Source: a virus. Taken from it: DNA of 21,018 nt. This document shows, one piece after another, positions 14,592-21,018 of the stretch; position 1 is the stretch's first letter, and every line of letters begins with the position of its first letter. The stretch lies in the IMG/VR virus record IMGVR_UViG_3300046001_008696, positions 1 to 21,018 of that record. One strand, written 5' to 3'. Both the position numbers and the translations under genes were made by a program. Under the pieces are notes generated by a model, which saw only the letters and a list, made by a program, of their open reading frames with translations, made no database searches and was not told where the DNA came from.

Positions 14592-15803
14592 ATGGCAACA
14601 AACAGAGCAATGCTTAAAGAAGCAATCGCTGACGCTAAAGCTGTAAAAGAAACAGCAATAGCAAACGCAAAAGCAGCCCTAGAAGAAGCCTTCACACCTC
14701 AACTTAAGTCAATGTTATCAATGAAACTTCAAGAAATGGACCTCGAAGAGGACAATTTTGAAGAAACATATATGTCCGAAGAAGATGAAAATCTTAAAGA
14801 AATGTATGATGAAAAAGATACAATGGAAGAAGTTGATTTAGAAGAGCTTTTGGCTGAATTAGAAAAAGAGGACAAAATGGAAGAAGGTCTTTATGAAGCT
14901 GAAGAAAATGAAGAAGACATGGAAATGTCTGACGAAGAAGAAACAGAAGATGAAGGCGAACCAATCGACCTTGAAGACATGACAGATGAAGATCTAAAAT
15001 CAATGATTGAAGATGTAATCGCAGACATGATCAAATCAGGTGAACTTGAAGCTGGTTCCGAAAGTAAAGAAGATGAAATGGACATGGACATGGAAATGGA
15101 ACCTGAAGACGAAGAAGTAGATTTAGCAGAATTGTTAAGAGAAATTGAAGAAATGGAAGATAACGAAAAACCAGTTAATGAAGTAGATTCAGATTTTTCA
15201 GATCCAGATTTTAAAAAAATGAAAGCTATTGAAGATCAATTAATGGAATCATCAACTACTTCTCTTAATGAAGAACCCGTTTCAATAATTGCTGTAATAG
15301 CAGGTATGGTTGCACTTTTTTCTGCATCTTTTGGAGTAAGAAAAGCTCAGGAATATGCTAAAAAAAGAGCAGAAACAGACCCAAAATGGAAACAATGGTA
15401 CGATTCCGCAGTTAAAACTGGAAAAGATATCAGTGATACAGGAATGGGTGGTTCAGGAGATCTTGAAGAAGCTTATTCTACTATTGAAACTTTAAAGTCT
15501 GAATTAAACGAGATTAATTTGTTAAATGCTAAATTGCTTTACACAAACAAAATCTTCAAGTCTAAAACTTTAAATGAAAATCAAAAAGTAAAAGTGTTAA
15601 GTTCTTTTGACAAAGCTAAAAACGTAGGTGAAGTAAAAATGGTATTTGAAACATTAAATGAGGGAATCAAAGTTTCAAAAAATACTATTAACGAAAACCT
15701 AGGTAGAGCTTCAAAAGGAACAATGGCACCTAACGTTAAAAAACCAATCGTAGAGTCAAACGAGGCATTTTTAAGAATGCAAAAATTGGCTGGAATTATT
15801 TAA
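14592..15803 (+). CDS. gp22: Prohead scaffold protein (T4 gp22-like) with inserted transmembrane segment
   Basis: 403 residues; T4 gp22 has about 270. The N-terminus is helical (1-50), followed by a very acidic Glu/Asp/Met region (50-200). The C-terminal part, 'LEEAYSTIETLKSELNEINLLNAKLLYTNKIFKSKTLNENQKVKVL' (291-336), is typical of marine gp22 homologues and contains many L-x-E sites that would be cut to small peptides. Between them, residues about 200-290 appear inserted: S-L-N-E-E (224-228), then a hydrophobic helix (229-248, 'VSIIAVIAGMVALFSASFG' region), then a basic helix. A membrane-type segment is unexpected in a soluble scaffold. The last eleven residues, LRMQKLAGII with the preceding Phe, are almost identical to the N-terminal tags of the proteins at 2308 and 3030. 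Position between protease and capsid gene supports the call. Confidence 0.88.
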   Translation: MATNRAMLKEAIADAKAVKETAIANAKAALEEAFTPQLKSMLSMKLQEMDLEEDNFEETYMSEEDENLKEMYDEKDTMEEVDLEELLAELEKEDKMEEGLYEAEENEEDMEMSDEEETEDEGEPIDLEDMTDEDLKSMIEDVIADMIKSGELEAGSESKEDEMDMDMEMEPEDEEVDLAELLREIEEMEDNEKPVNEVDSDFSDPDFKKMKAIEDQLMESSTTSLNEEPVSIIAVIAGMVALFSASFGVRKAQEYAKKRAETDPKWKQWYDSAVKTGKDISDTGMGGSGDLEEAYSTIETLKSELNEINLLNAKLLYTNKIFKSKTLNENQKVKVLSSFDKAKNVGEVKMVFETLNEGIKVSKNTINENLGRASKGTMAPNVKKPIVESNEAFLRMQKLAGII

Positions 15804-15832
15804 ATTATAAATTAAAAACAAAAAACAAAACA

Positions 15833-17545
15833 ATGTCAACAATTAATTCATTACTCGAAAGTTCTGCTTCCGGATGGAAAAACATGCAGAACGATGCCGC
15901 TAGAATGGCATCAAAATGGGGTAAAACAGGTCTCTTAGAGGGACTTGGTAGCGAAGTTAACAAAAATAACATGGCTATGATCCTCGAAAACCAAGCAAAA
16001 CAGTTAGTAACTGAGCAATCATCAACAGGTGGAGCAGGTACTCAAGGCAGTTTTACAGCTGGTCAAGGTGAACAATGGGCTGGTGTAGCTCTTCCATTGG
16101 TACGTAAAGTATTTGGTTCTTTATCAACTAAAGAATTCATGTCTGTACAACCAATGAATCTACCTTCAGGTCTTGTATTTTTCTTAGATTTCCAATATGG
16201 TGATCCAGATGGGAAAAATGCTCCAACAGGTCCTTTTGGTCCTGCTGGAAATACTTATGGTGCTACTTCTTCAATGTACGGTAACACAGACCCAGGAGCA
16301 AATGCTGATGCATCTCAAGGTTTATATGGTGCTGGTCGATTTGCATTCTCAATCAACCAATTCTCAGCTTCTGTAACTACTACAGTAACTACAGCTTCTT
16401 GGGCAGATGTAGATTATGATTCAACATTATCAGCTTCAATTGCAACTAACTCCTACTCTAAAGTTGCAGTCCCTGTAACTTCATTATCTGGTTCAGATCT
16501 TAAAGGTGTTCGTGCATTTGTTGTTGCTTCAGGATCTGTTTTAACTGCTGCTCAACAATTACGTTATTTACCTCAATATACTTCTACTGATGGTACTAAC
16601 GTATACTTTATCGCTTCAGGTTCAGTTAACGTAGGTGCAATCCTTCCATTGAATGGTGGTACTAACACAGTTTGGTATAACAAACAACCTGCAGATAATA
16701 CACGTGGTGATTTTGAAGATAAAAATGGAGGAGGATATTATAATGCCAACTCAACATCAACAGATGCATTAGCTATCCCAGAAATCAATATCCAAATGAA
16801 ATCTGAAGCTATTGTTGCTAAAACTCGTAAGTTAAAAGCACAATGGACACCAGAATTTGCACAGGATTTAAACGCATACCAATCATTAGATGCTGAAGCT
16901 GAATTAACATCAATCATGTCTGAATATATTGCTCTAGAAATAGATCTTGAAAACTTAGATATGTTAATCCAAGATGCTTCTGCTGCAGATGAGTATTGGT
17001 CAGCTAAAAACAATAATAACCTAAATGCTGCAAGAACAGCTTGGGAAACACCAACATCTGTTTCTCAAACAGGATTCTACAACACACAAGGTCAGTGGTT
17101 CCAAACTTTAGGTACTAAATTCCAAAAAGTAAGCAATAAGATTCACCAAAAGACTCTTAGAGGTGGTGCTAATTTCTTAGTATGTTCCCCAGCAGTAGCA
17201 ACTATCATTGAATCAATCCCAGGATTTGCTTCATCTTCAGATGGTGATGTTACTAAAGGTTCATATGCTTTTGGTATCCAAAAAGCAGGTCAATTTAACA
17301 GCCGTTACACAGTTTACAAAAACCCTTACATGACAGAAAACGTTATTTTGATGGGTTATAGAGGAGCTCAATTCCTTGAAACTGGTGCTGTATTTGCTCC
17401 ATATGTACCGTTAATCATGACACCTCTTGTGTACGATCCAGTAACATTTACTCCACGTAAAGGTTTATTGACTCGTTACGCTAAGAAAATGATCCGTCCA
17501 GAATTCTTTGGTCGTGTATTTGTTAATGATTTAGCTAGTATCTAA
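15833..17545 (+). CDS. gp23: Major capsid protein precursor (T4 gp23-like)
   Basis: 570 residues, HK97 fold expected. The helical N-terminal propeptide (about 1-61) has candidate cleavage points at L-L-E/G (34-37), I-L-E/N (50-53) and L-V-T-E/Q (58-62); the last is closest to the 65-residue propeptide of T4 gp23. 'VQPMNLPSGLVFFLDFQYG' (105-123) matches the gp23 hallmark 'VQPM..PtG.vF'. Residues about 160-310 are beta-rich and probably include the surface insertion domain. The C-terminus, 'FAPYVPLIMTPLVYDPVTFTPRKGLLTRYAKK' region, is also typical. The A-rich leader without SD (AAAACAAAACA before the ATG) is the flavobacterial style for a highly expressed gene. A strong terminator follows 24 bases after the stop. 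Confidence 0.96.
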   Translation: MSTINSLLESSASGWKNMQNDAARMASKWGKTGLLEGLGSEVNKNNMAMILENQAKQLVTEQSSTGGAGTQGSFTAGQGEQWAGVALPLVRKVFGSLSTKEFMSVQPMNLPSGLVFFLDFQYGDPDGKNAPTGPFGPAGNTYGATSSMYGNTDPGANADASQGLYGAGRFAFSINQFSASVTTTVTTASWADVDYDSTLSASIATNSYSKVAVPVTSLSGSDLKGVRAFVVASGSVLTAAQQLRYLPQYTSTDGTNVYFIASGSVNVGAILPLNGGTNTVWYNKQPADNTRGDFEDKNGGGYYNANSTSTDALAIPEINIQMKSEAIVAKTRKLKAQWTPEFAQDLNAYQSLDAEAELTSIMSEYIALEIDLENLDMLIQDASAADEYWSAKNNNNLNAARTAWETPTSVSQTGFYNTQGQWFQTLGTKFQKVSNKIHQKTLRGGANFLVCSPAVATIIESIPGFASSSDGDVTKGSYAFGIQKAGQFNSRYTVYKNPYMTENVILMGYRGAQFLETGAVFAPYVPLIMTPLVYDPVTFTPRKGLLTRYAKKMIRPEFFGRVFVNDLASI

Positions 17546-17568
17546 TAGTTAATTTTAACTAAAATAAA

Positions 17569-17594
17569 GAGCCGAACGAAAGTTCGGCTTTTTT
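17569..17594 (+). terminator. Rho-independent terminator after the capsid gene
   Basis: GCCGAAC (17571-17577), GAAA tetraloop, GTTCGGC (17582-17588), extended by an A-T and a G-T pair, followed by six T (17589-17594). It closes the head operon behind the most abundant transcript. Confidence 0.93.
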
Positions 17595-17606
17595 AGTCTT
17601 TTACTA

Positions 17607-17621
17607 ATATTTATCAACAAA
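17607..17621 (+). promoter_or_regulatory. ATATTTAT + A-rich motif (putative promoter for phoH)
   Basis: ATATTTAT-CAACAAA lies 12 bases after the terminator T-tract and nine bases before the ATG at 17631. A gene directly downstream of a strong terminator needs its own promoter, so this is the best-supported copy. Confidence 0.6.
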
Positions 17622-17630
17622 TATAGTTAT

Positions 17631-18329
17631 ATGAATGATTTTAACCGAACTCCGGAAGCAAAAAAGGTTTTTCAAGAAAAAAGAAAACCAAAAGGTCCCA
17701 TTAGATTTAACATCCAATTAAACGAAGAGCAAAAACGTGCTAAAGAACAAATTCTTTACAACACTGTAACTGTTTTAAAAGGTAAAGCTGGATCTGGTAA
17801 ATCGCTATTAGCAGCAAATATTGCTTTAGATTTACTTTTTAGTAGAGAAATTGAAAAAATAATCATTACTCGTCCAACTGTAGTAGCAGGACAAGATATT
17901 GGATTCCTGCCAGGAGATGTAAACGAAAAATTAGCTCCATTTACTGCTCCTGTATATGAAAATATGCATCGCCTATACAATAAAGAAAAAATTGAAAAAT
18001 GTATAGCAGATGGTGAAATTGAAATTGTTCCTGTATCGTTTATGCGTGGTAGAAATTTTACAAATTGTTTAGTTGTAATTGATGAAGCTCAAAACTTAAC
18101 AGATACACAAATGGAACTTTTATTAACTCGTATATGCCATGGTTCAAAAATGGTATTTTGTGGTGATGGTGCCCAAATTGACTTAAAAGATCGTAAATCT
18201 TCTGGATTTGATGTTGTATGTAAACATATGAAAGATGTACCTGGATTTGAGGTAATTACCTTAGAAAAAAATCACAGACACGAAATTGTAGAATATATTT
18301 TAGACATATATAAAAACCTTAGAGCATAG
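17631..18329 (+). CDS. phoH: PhoH-like P-loop ATPase
   Basis: 232 residues. Walker A GKAGSGKS (51-58), Walker B LVVIDEAQNL (147-156), 'VFCGDGAQIDL' (175-185) and 'VITLEKNHRHEIV' (208-220) are in the order of the PhoH ATPase domain, related to superfamily 1 helicases. Phage copies consist of this domain alone, as here. The family is widespread in marine phages; its role in infection is unsettled, with proposals of RNA or nucleotide metabolism and a link to phosphate stress. Placement between capsid and neck genes, after a terminator and with its own promoter-like motif, suggests a separate transcription unit. Confidence 0.93.
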   Translation: MNDFNRTPEAKKVFQEKRKPKGPIRFNIQLNEEQKRAKEQILYNTVTVLKGKAGSGKSLLAANIALDLLFSREIEKIIITRPTVVAGQDIGFLPGDVNEKLAPFTAPVYENMHRLYNKEKIEKCIADGEIEIVPVSFMRGRNFTNCLVVIDEAQNLTDTQMELLLTRICHGSKMVFCGDGAQIDLKDRKSSGFDVVCKHMKDVPGFEVITLEKNHRHEIVEYILDIYKNLRA

Positions 18330-18352
18330 AATTAAGATTAAAGTTTTTGTCA

Positions 18353-18367
18353 ATATTTATAACAAAA
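18353..18367 (+). promoter_or_regulatory. ATATTTAT + A-rich motif; decides the downstream start
   Basis: ATATTTAT-AACAAAA ends six bases before the ATG at 18374. An upstream in-frame TTG at 18347 would place the motif inside the coding region, so it is rejected as the start. Confidence 0.5.
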
Positions 18368-18373
18368 TATCAA

Positions 18374-18820
18374 ATGTCAACTACTTTAACACCATCAACA
18401 TTTAAAGTAACTATCTCAGAAGAGCAAATAGTTAAAAATAAAACTATTCAAAACGATAGTGTGTACTCTATCTCTAATGTAACTAATGTTGATAGGAGAA
18501 TATTAACATGCCCTCAAACCACATCAATTAATTTATTTAATTTAAATGGCCCTAACCCAGGGGCGGGCACATTTCCTTCAAGTAGTTTAAAATATGCTCG
18601 TATTACAAATTTAGATAATACAAATAATATTGCTTTAACAATAAGTGGTTCAATAACCTCATTTACTCAAGAGGTATTACCTCAATCAAGTATATTTGTT
18701 ATAAGCTCAAATGTTACCTCAAGTAAATTTAATGGTACTTTTGGAGACGATATTAATTTTATTCAAGCATACGCTATAAGTGGCAGCATTGATGTAGAAT
18801 ATACACTAGTAAACTCTTAA
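18374..18820 (+). CDS. Small beta-rich predicted virion protein
   Basis: 148 residues from the ATG at 18374, chosen because the longer TTG form would translate the promoter-like motif. It is Ser/Thr/Asn/Ile-rich, with alternating beta strands such as 'YARITNLDNTNNIALTISGSI' and 'FIQAYAISGSIDVEYTLV', and no membrane segment or catalytic motif. 'YARITNLD.TN' recurs in small structural proteins of marine phages (recalled). It lies between phoH and neck genes, four bases from the next start, so a minor head or decoration protein is plausible. Function not recognised. Confidence 0.6.
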   Translation: MSTTLTPSTFKVTISEEQIVKNKTIQNDSVYSISNVTNVDRRILTCPQTTSINLFNLNGPNPGAGTFPSSSLKYARITNLDNTNNIALTISGSITSFTQEVLPQSSIFVISSNVTSSKFNGTFGDDINFIQAYAISGSIDVEYTLVNS

Positions 18821-18824
18821 AAAC

Positions 18825-19976
18825 ATGGCAAATATTCCCATATGGAGCGGAAGCTCTACATTTACCCCCGGAGAAACACCATTTGGTTTTTATGATAACG
18901 ATTTACAATTTCAAGTAGATATTGATAAGTTTGCTGTATTTGCTTCTCGTCGATTAGGATATCCAATAGTTGAAATTGAATTACAAGATTTAAATTTTTA
19001 TGCTGCATTTGAGGAAGCAATTACCACATACGGAAATGAAATATATGCTTATCAAGTAGCTGAAAATTTATTAACTTTACAAGGAGCTCCAACAAATACA
19101 GCACCTGGTAACAATGAATTAGTTCAAGGAAGTTTATCTAATGTTATTTTACTTTCAAACCAATATGGAACGGAAGCTGGAGTTGGAGGAACTGTTTCTT
19201 GGTATACAGGATCACTTACATTAACTCCTGGAGTACAAAATTACGATATGAAATCTTGGGCAACGTCCCAAAATATTCAAGGTGGTATTGAAATTAAACG
19301 TATTTTTTACGAAAATACACCAGCCATTACTAGATATTTTGACCCGTATGCGGGTGCAGGAGCTGGAATGATGAGCATGATGGATAGTATGGGATTTGGA
19401 GGATATTCTCCTGCAATGAACTTTATGTTAATGCCTTTAAGTTACGACATGCAAAAATTTCAAATGATTGAATTTAATGATCAAATCAGAAAATCTCAAT
19501 ATTCGTTTGAATTAGTAAATAATATGTTAAGAATATTTCCTATTCCAAATGGAGGTGTAGATAAATTACGATTTGAATATATTTTATTATCGGATCGTAA
19601 TCAACCATATGTTGAACGAAACGGCCAAAGTATAATTACCAACGCCTCTAATGTACCATATACTAACCCAACATATACTACGATAAACTCGATTGGTCGT
19701 CAATGGGTATTTGAATATGGACTAGCAATAGTTAAAGAAATTTTAGGATATGTAAGAGGTAAATATTCAACTATACCAATTCCTGGATCTGAAGTAACTT
19801 TAAACCAAGGAGATTTAATTTCTGCAGCAACAACAGAAAAACAAGCACTGATTGAACGTTTAAGAGCCTATTTAGATACAACATCACGTAAAGTTTTACT
19901 TGAAAATAAATCACTTGAAGCAGAATACCAGAATAAAACTATAGCACAAGTACCAATGACAATTTTTATAGGATAA
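18825..19976 (+). CDS. Neck / head-completion protein, gp13-like (putative)
   Basis: 383 residues. The N-terminal 'VDIDKFAVFASRRLGYPIVEIELQDLNFYAAFEEAITTYGNEI' region (about 30-72) matches, from memory, neck proteins of marine T4-like phages annotated as gp13 homologues. A Met/Gly-rich loop (about 175-205, 'AGAGAGMMSMMDSMGFGG') is followed by 'FELVNNMLRIFPIP' and a conserved C-terminal half. T4 gp13 (309 residues) joins gp14 on the filled head, sealing the portal and allowing tail attachment. The following gp14- and gp15-like genes reproduce the T4 order 13-14-15, which strengthens the call. Direct similarity to T4 gp13 is not obvious by eye. It is one base from the next ATG. Confidence 0.6.
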   Translation: MANIPIWSGSSTFTPGETPFGFYDNDLQFQVDIDKFAVFASRRLGYPIVEIELQDLNFYAAFEEAITTYGNEIYAYQVAENLLTLQGAPTNTAPGNNELVQGSLSNVILLSNQYGTEAGVGGTVSWYTGSLTLTPGVQNYDMKSWATSQNIQGGIEIKRIFYENTPAITRYFDPYAGAGAGMMSMMDSMGFGGYSPAMNFMLMPLSYDMQKFQMIEFNDQIRKSQYSFELVNNMLRIFPIPNGGVDKLRFEYILLSDRNQPYVERNGQSIITNASNVPYTNPTYTTINSIGRQWVFEYGLAIVKEILGYVRGKYSTIPIPGSEVTLNQGDLISAATTEKQALIERLRAYLDTTSRKVLLENKSLEAEYQNKTIAQVPMTIFIG

Positions 19977-19977
19977 T

Positions 19978-20487
19978 ATGGCTCTTTACGGTACATCTCG
20001 AGACGTTTCATTAATTAGACACATTAATCGTGAGTTGTTACATGATATTATTTCCCAACAGTGTGTATTTTATCAATTACAAGCAGCAGAAACTAAAGTA
20101 AACATATATGGTGAATCCGCAGGTGCAAAATATTATGAAGAACCTGTAATTTTAAATATGTTACTTGATTTAGGAGATATATCATCTCCAACTGGAGATA
20201 TGGGTGTAGATTATGATTTACCAATTACATTTAAGTTTTTTAGAGATGATTTAATTGATGCTAATATTTTACCTAAAGTTGGAGATATAATAATGTGGTA
20301 TGAAGGATATTGGGAATTAAATAACGTAGCAGATAATCAACTATTTGTAGGCAAAGACCCAGATTACCCATACAGCCCAAATCCTTTAAACCCTGGACTA
20401 GAAAATTTTGGTGCTGATATATCTATTACATGTACTGCTCATTATGTTCCTTCAGATAAAGTAGGTATAACTAAAGAAAGGATATAA
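19978..20487 (+). CDS. Neck protein, gp14-like (putative)
   Basis: 169 residues. The N-terminal 'LIRHINRELLHDIISQQCVFYQLQAAETKVNIYGESAGAKYYEEP' region is typical of marine myovirus neck proteins. 'LPKVGDIIMWYEGYWELNNVADNQLFVGKDPDYPY' (about 99-133) resembles the T4 gp14 stretch 'EGDLIYFP...FEINWVEPYDPFYQLG' in order and spacing. It is shorter than T4 gp14 (256 residues). gp14 works with gp13 to complete the head after packaging. It lies one base after the gp13-like gene and five bases before the gp15-like gene. Assignment rests on motif resemblance and gene order. Confidence 0.6.
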   Translation: MALYGTSRDVSLIRHINRELLHDIISQQCVFYQLQAAETKVNIYGESAGAKYYEEPVILNMLLDLGDISSPTGDMGVDYDLPITFKFFRDDLIDANILPKVGDIIMWYEGYWELNNVADNQLFVGKDPDYPYSPNPLNPGLENFGADISITCTAHYVPSDKVGITKERI

Positions 20488-20491
20488 AACC

Positions 20492-21018
20492 ATGCCATCA
20501 ATTAGAAAACCACAACCAAAATCCCAAAAAGAGATATCAAATGGTTTAGTAGATCCTTATATCTCTCCTGAAACAGGTCAATCTTTAGGTAACCCAAATA
20601 CTCAAATAGAATTTAATCAATTTTCTGCAAATGATCAAAATGGAGTTGATTTTAATCGATCTAATCAAATGTCATTTAAAGGTGATACAACAAAACCATT
20701 TACTTTAGGTTTACAGGACATAGATGAGTCAATAATGTATTATTTTCAAAATGTTATTAGACCTACTGTTTTACAAAATGGTGTAAGAATACCGGTACCT
20801 ATTATATATGGATCTCCTGAAAGATGGAAATCTACTCAAAAAGATGGATACTATAAGGATAAAAATGGTGCAATTATGTCTCCTTTAATTATGTTTAAAC
20901 GAGATACAATTGATAAAAATCGTTCTCTTTCAAATAAATTAGATGCTAATACACCCCATTTATATACATCTTTTAAAAAAACATATAATTTAAAAAATGA
21001 TTATTCAAATTTTAATAT
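20492..21018 (+). CDS. Tail-completion protein, gp15-like (partial, 3' end outside window)
   Basis: The ATG at 20492 is followed by 175 open codons to the window end. After a polar N-terminus (1-65) comes 'DIDESIMYYFQNVIRPTVLQNGVRIPVPIIYGSPERWKSTQKDG' (76-119) and 'PLIMFKRDTIDK' (131-142). The pattern 'yF...I.p....Ng.ri.VPi.YgS.Erw' followed by 'lP.i.f' resembles T4 gp15 ('FIRVPITYASKEHF...LPRINL'), the tail terminator that caps the sheath and tube and docks to the neck. Gene order 13-14-15 supports this. It is only a moderate call because the alignment is by eye and the C-terminus is missing. Confidence 0.55.
   Translation, partial: MPSIRKPQPKSQKEISNGLVDPYISPETGQSLGNPNTQIEFNQFSANDQNGVDFNRSNQMSFKGDTTKPFTLGLQDIDESIMYYFQNVIRPTVLQNGVRIPVPIIYGSPERWKSTQKDGYYKDKNGAIMSPLIMFKRDTIDKNRSLSNKLDANTPHLYTSFKKTYNLKNDYSNFN

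Noticed and set aside
14486-15091. Several minus-strand open frames opposite the scaffold gene
   Set aside because: The low-complexity Ser- and Leu-rich products are shadows of the repetitive GAA/GAT codons of the acidic scaffold.
1283-18367. Minus-strand T4-type late promoters (TATAAATA read on the reverse strand)
   Set aside because: No minus-strand genes follow them; the consistent position just upstream of + strand starts favours a + strand element.
18347-18373. TTG start extending the small beta-rich protein by nine residues
   Set aside because: The extension would translate the promoter-like motif; ATG at 18374 has a normal A-rich leader.
1-21018. tRNA genes, CRISPR arrays, insertion sequences, attachment sites
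   Set aside because: No cloverleaf-like gene in the gaps, no regularly spaced repeats, no transposase or integrase motifs were seen.

Overview
The window is part of the late, virion-assembly region of a tailed phage of the T4 superfamily. All recognised genes lie on the + strand, tightly packed and often overlapping at stop/start codons. The DNA is strongly AT-rich. Most start codons follow A-rich leaders without a clear Shine-Dalgarno sequence, and the one obvious signal peptide ends in a flavobacterial-looking 'TSFSQ'. Together these suggest a phage of a Bacteroidetes (flavobacterial) host, probably aquatic; this host call is inference.

Layout. (1) 1-985: tail end of a virion-type protein, a predicted structural/adhesin-like protein and a small cupin-like protein. 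(2) 982-3599: three to four small proteins with an N-terminal amphipathic segment ending in an L/I-x-E site (the T4 gp21 prohead-protease signature); three of them carry strongly hydrophobic domains. (3) 3658-5635: a terminator, a promoter-like motif and a two-gene metabolic cassette (COG2509-type FAD oxidoreductase and P-loop nucleotide kinase). (4) 5657-7225: a putative packaged DNA-binding protein (winged helix plus AT-hook-like repeats) and an overlapping spanin-like pair. (5) 7225-17545: the conserved head module: large terminase (gp17), portal (gp20), three core-position proteins, prohead protease (gp21), scaffold (gp22) and major capsid protein (gp23), closed by a strong terminator. (6) 17631-21018: PhoH-like ATPase, a beta-rich small protein, and neck/tail-completion proteins resembling gp13, gp14 and gp15 (the last cut by the window edge).

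How it may work together: portal, scaffold, core proteins and capsid protein build the prohead; gp21 then cleaves at L/I-x-E sites; terminase packages DNA; neck proteins seal the head. The most interesting signal is a shared tag, RMQ(K/M)LAGI(I/L), at the N-terminus of two hydrophobic proteins and at the very C-terminus of the scaffold. It looks like a capsid-targeting sequence. A second recurring motif, (S/N)-L-x-E-E, sits just before hydrophobic segments in these proteins and in the scaffold. I infer a set of capsid-loaded, protease-released membrane-active payload proteins, plus a packaged DNA-binding protein.

A recurring element, ATATTTAT followed by an A-rich tract, lies just upstream of eight genes and is probably a phage promoter. 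No tRNA, CRISPR array, insertion sequence or minus-strand gene was supported.
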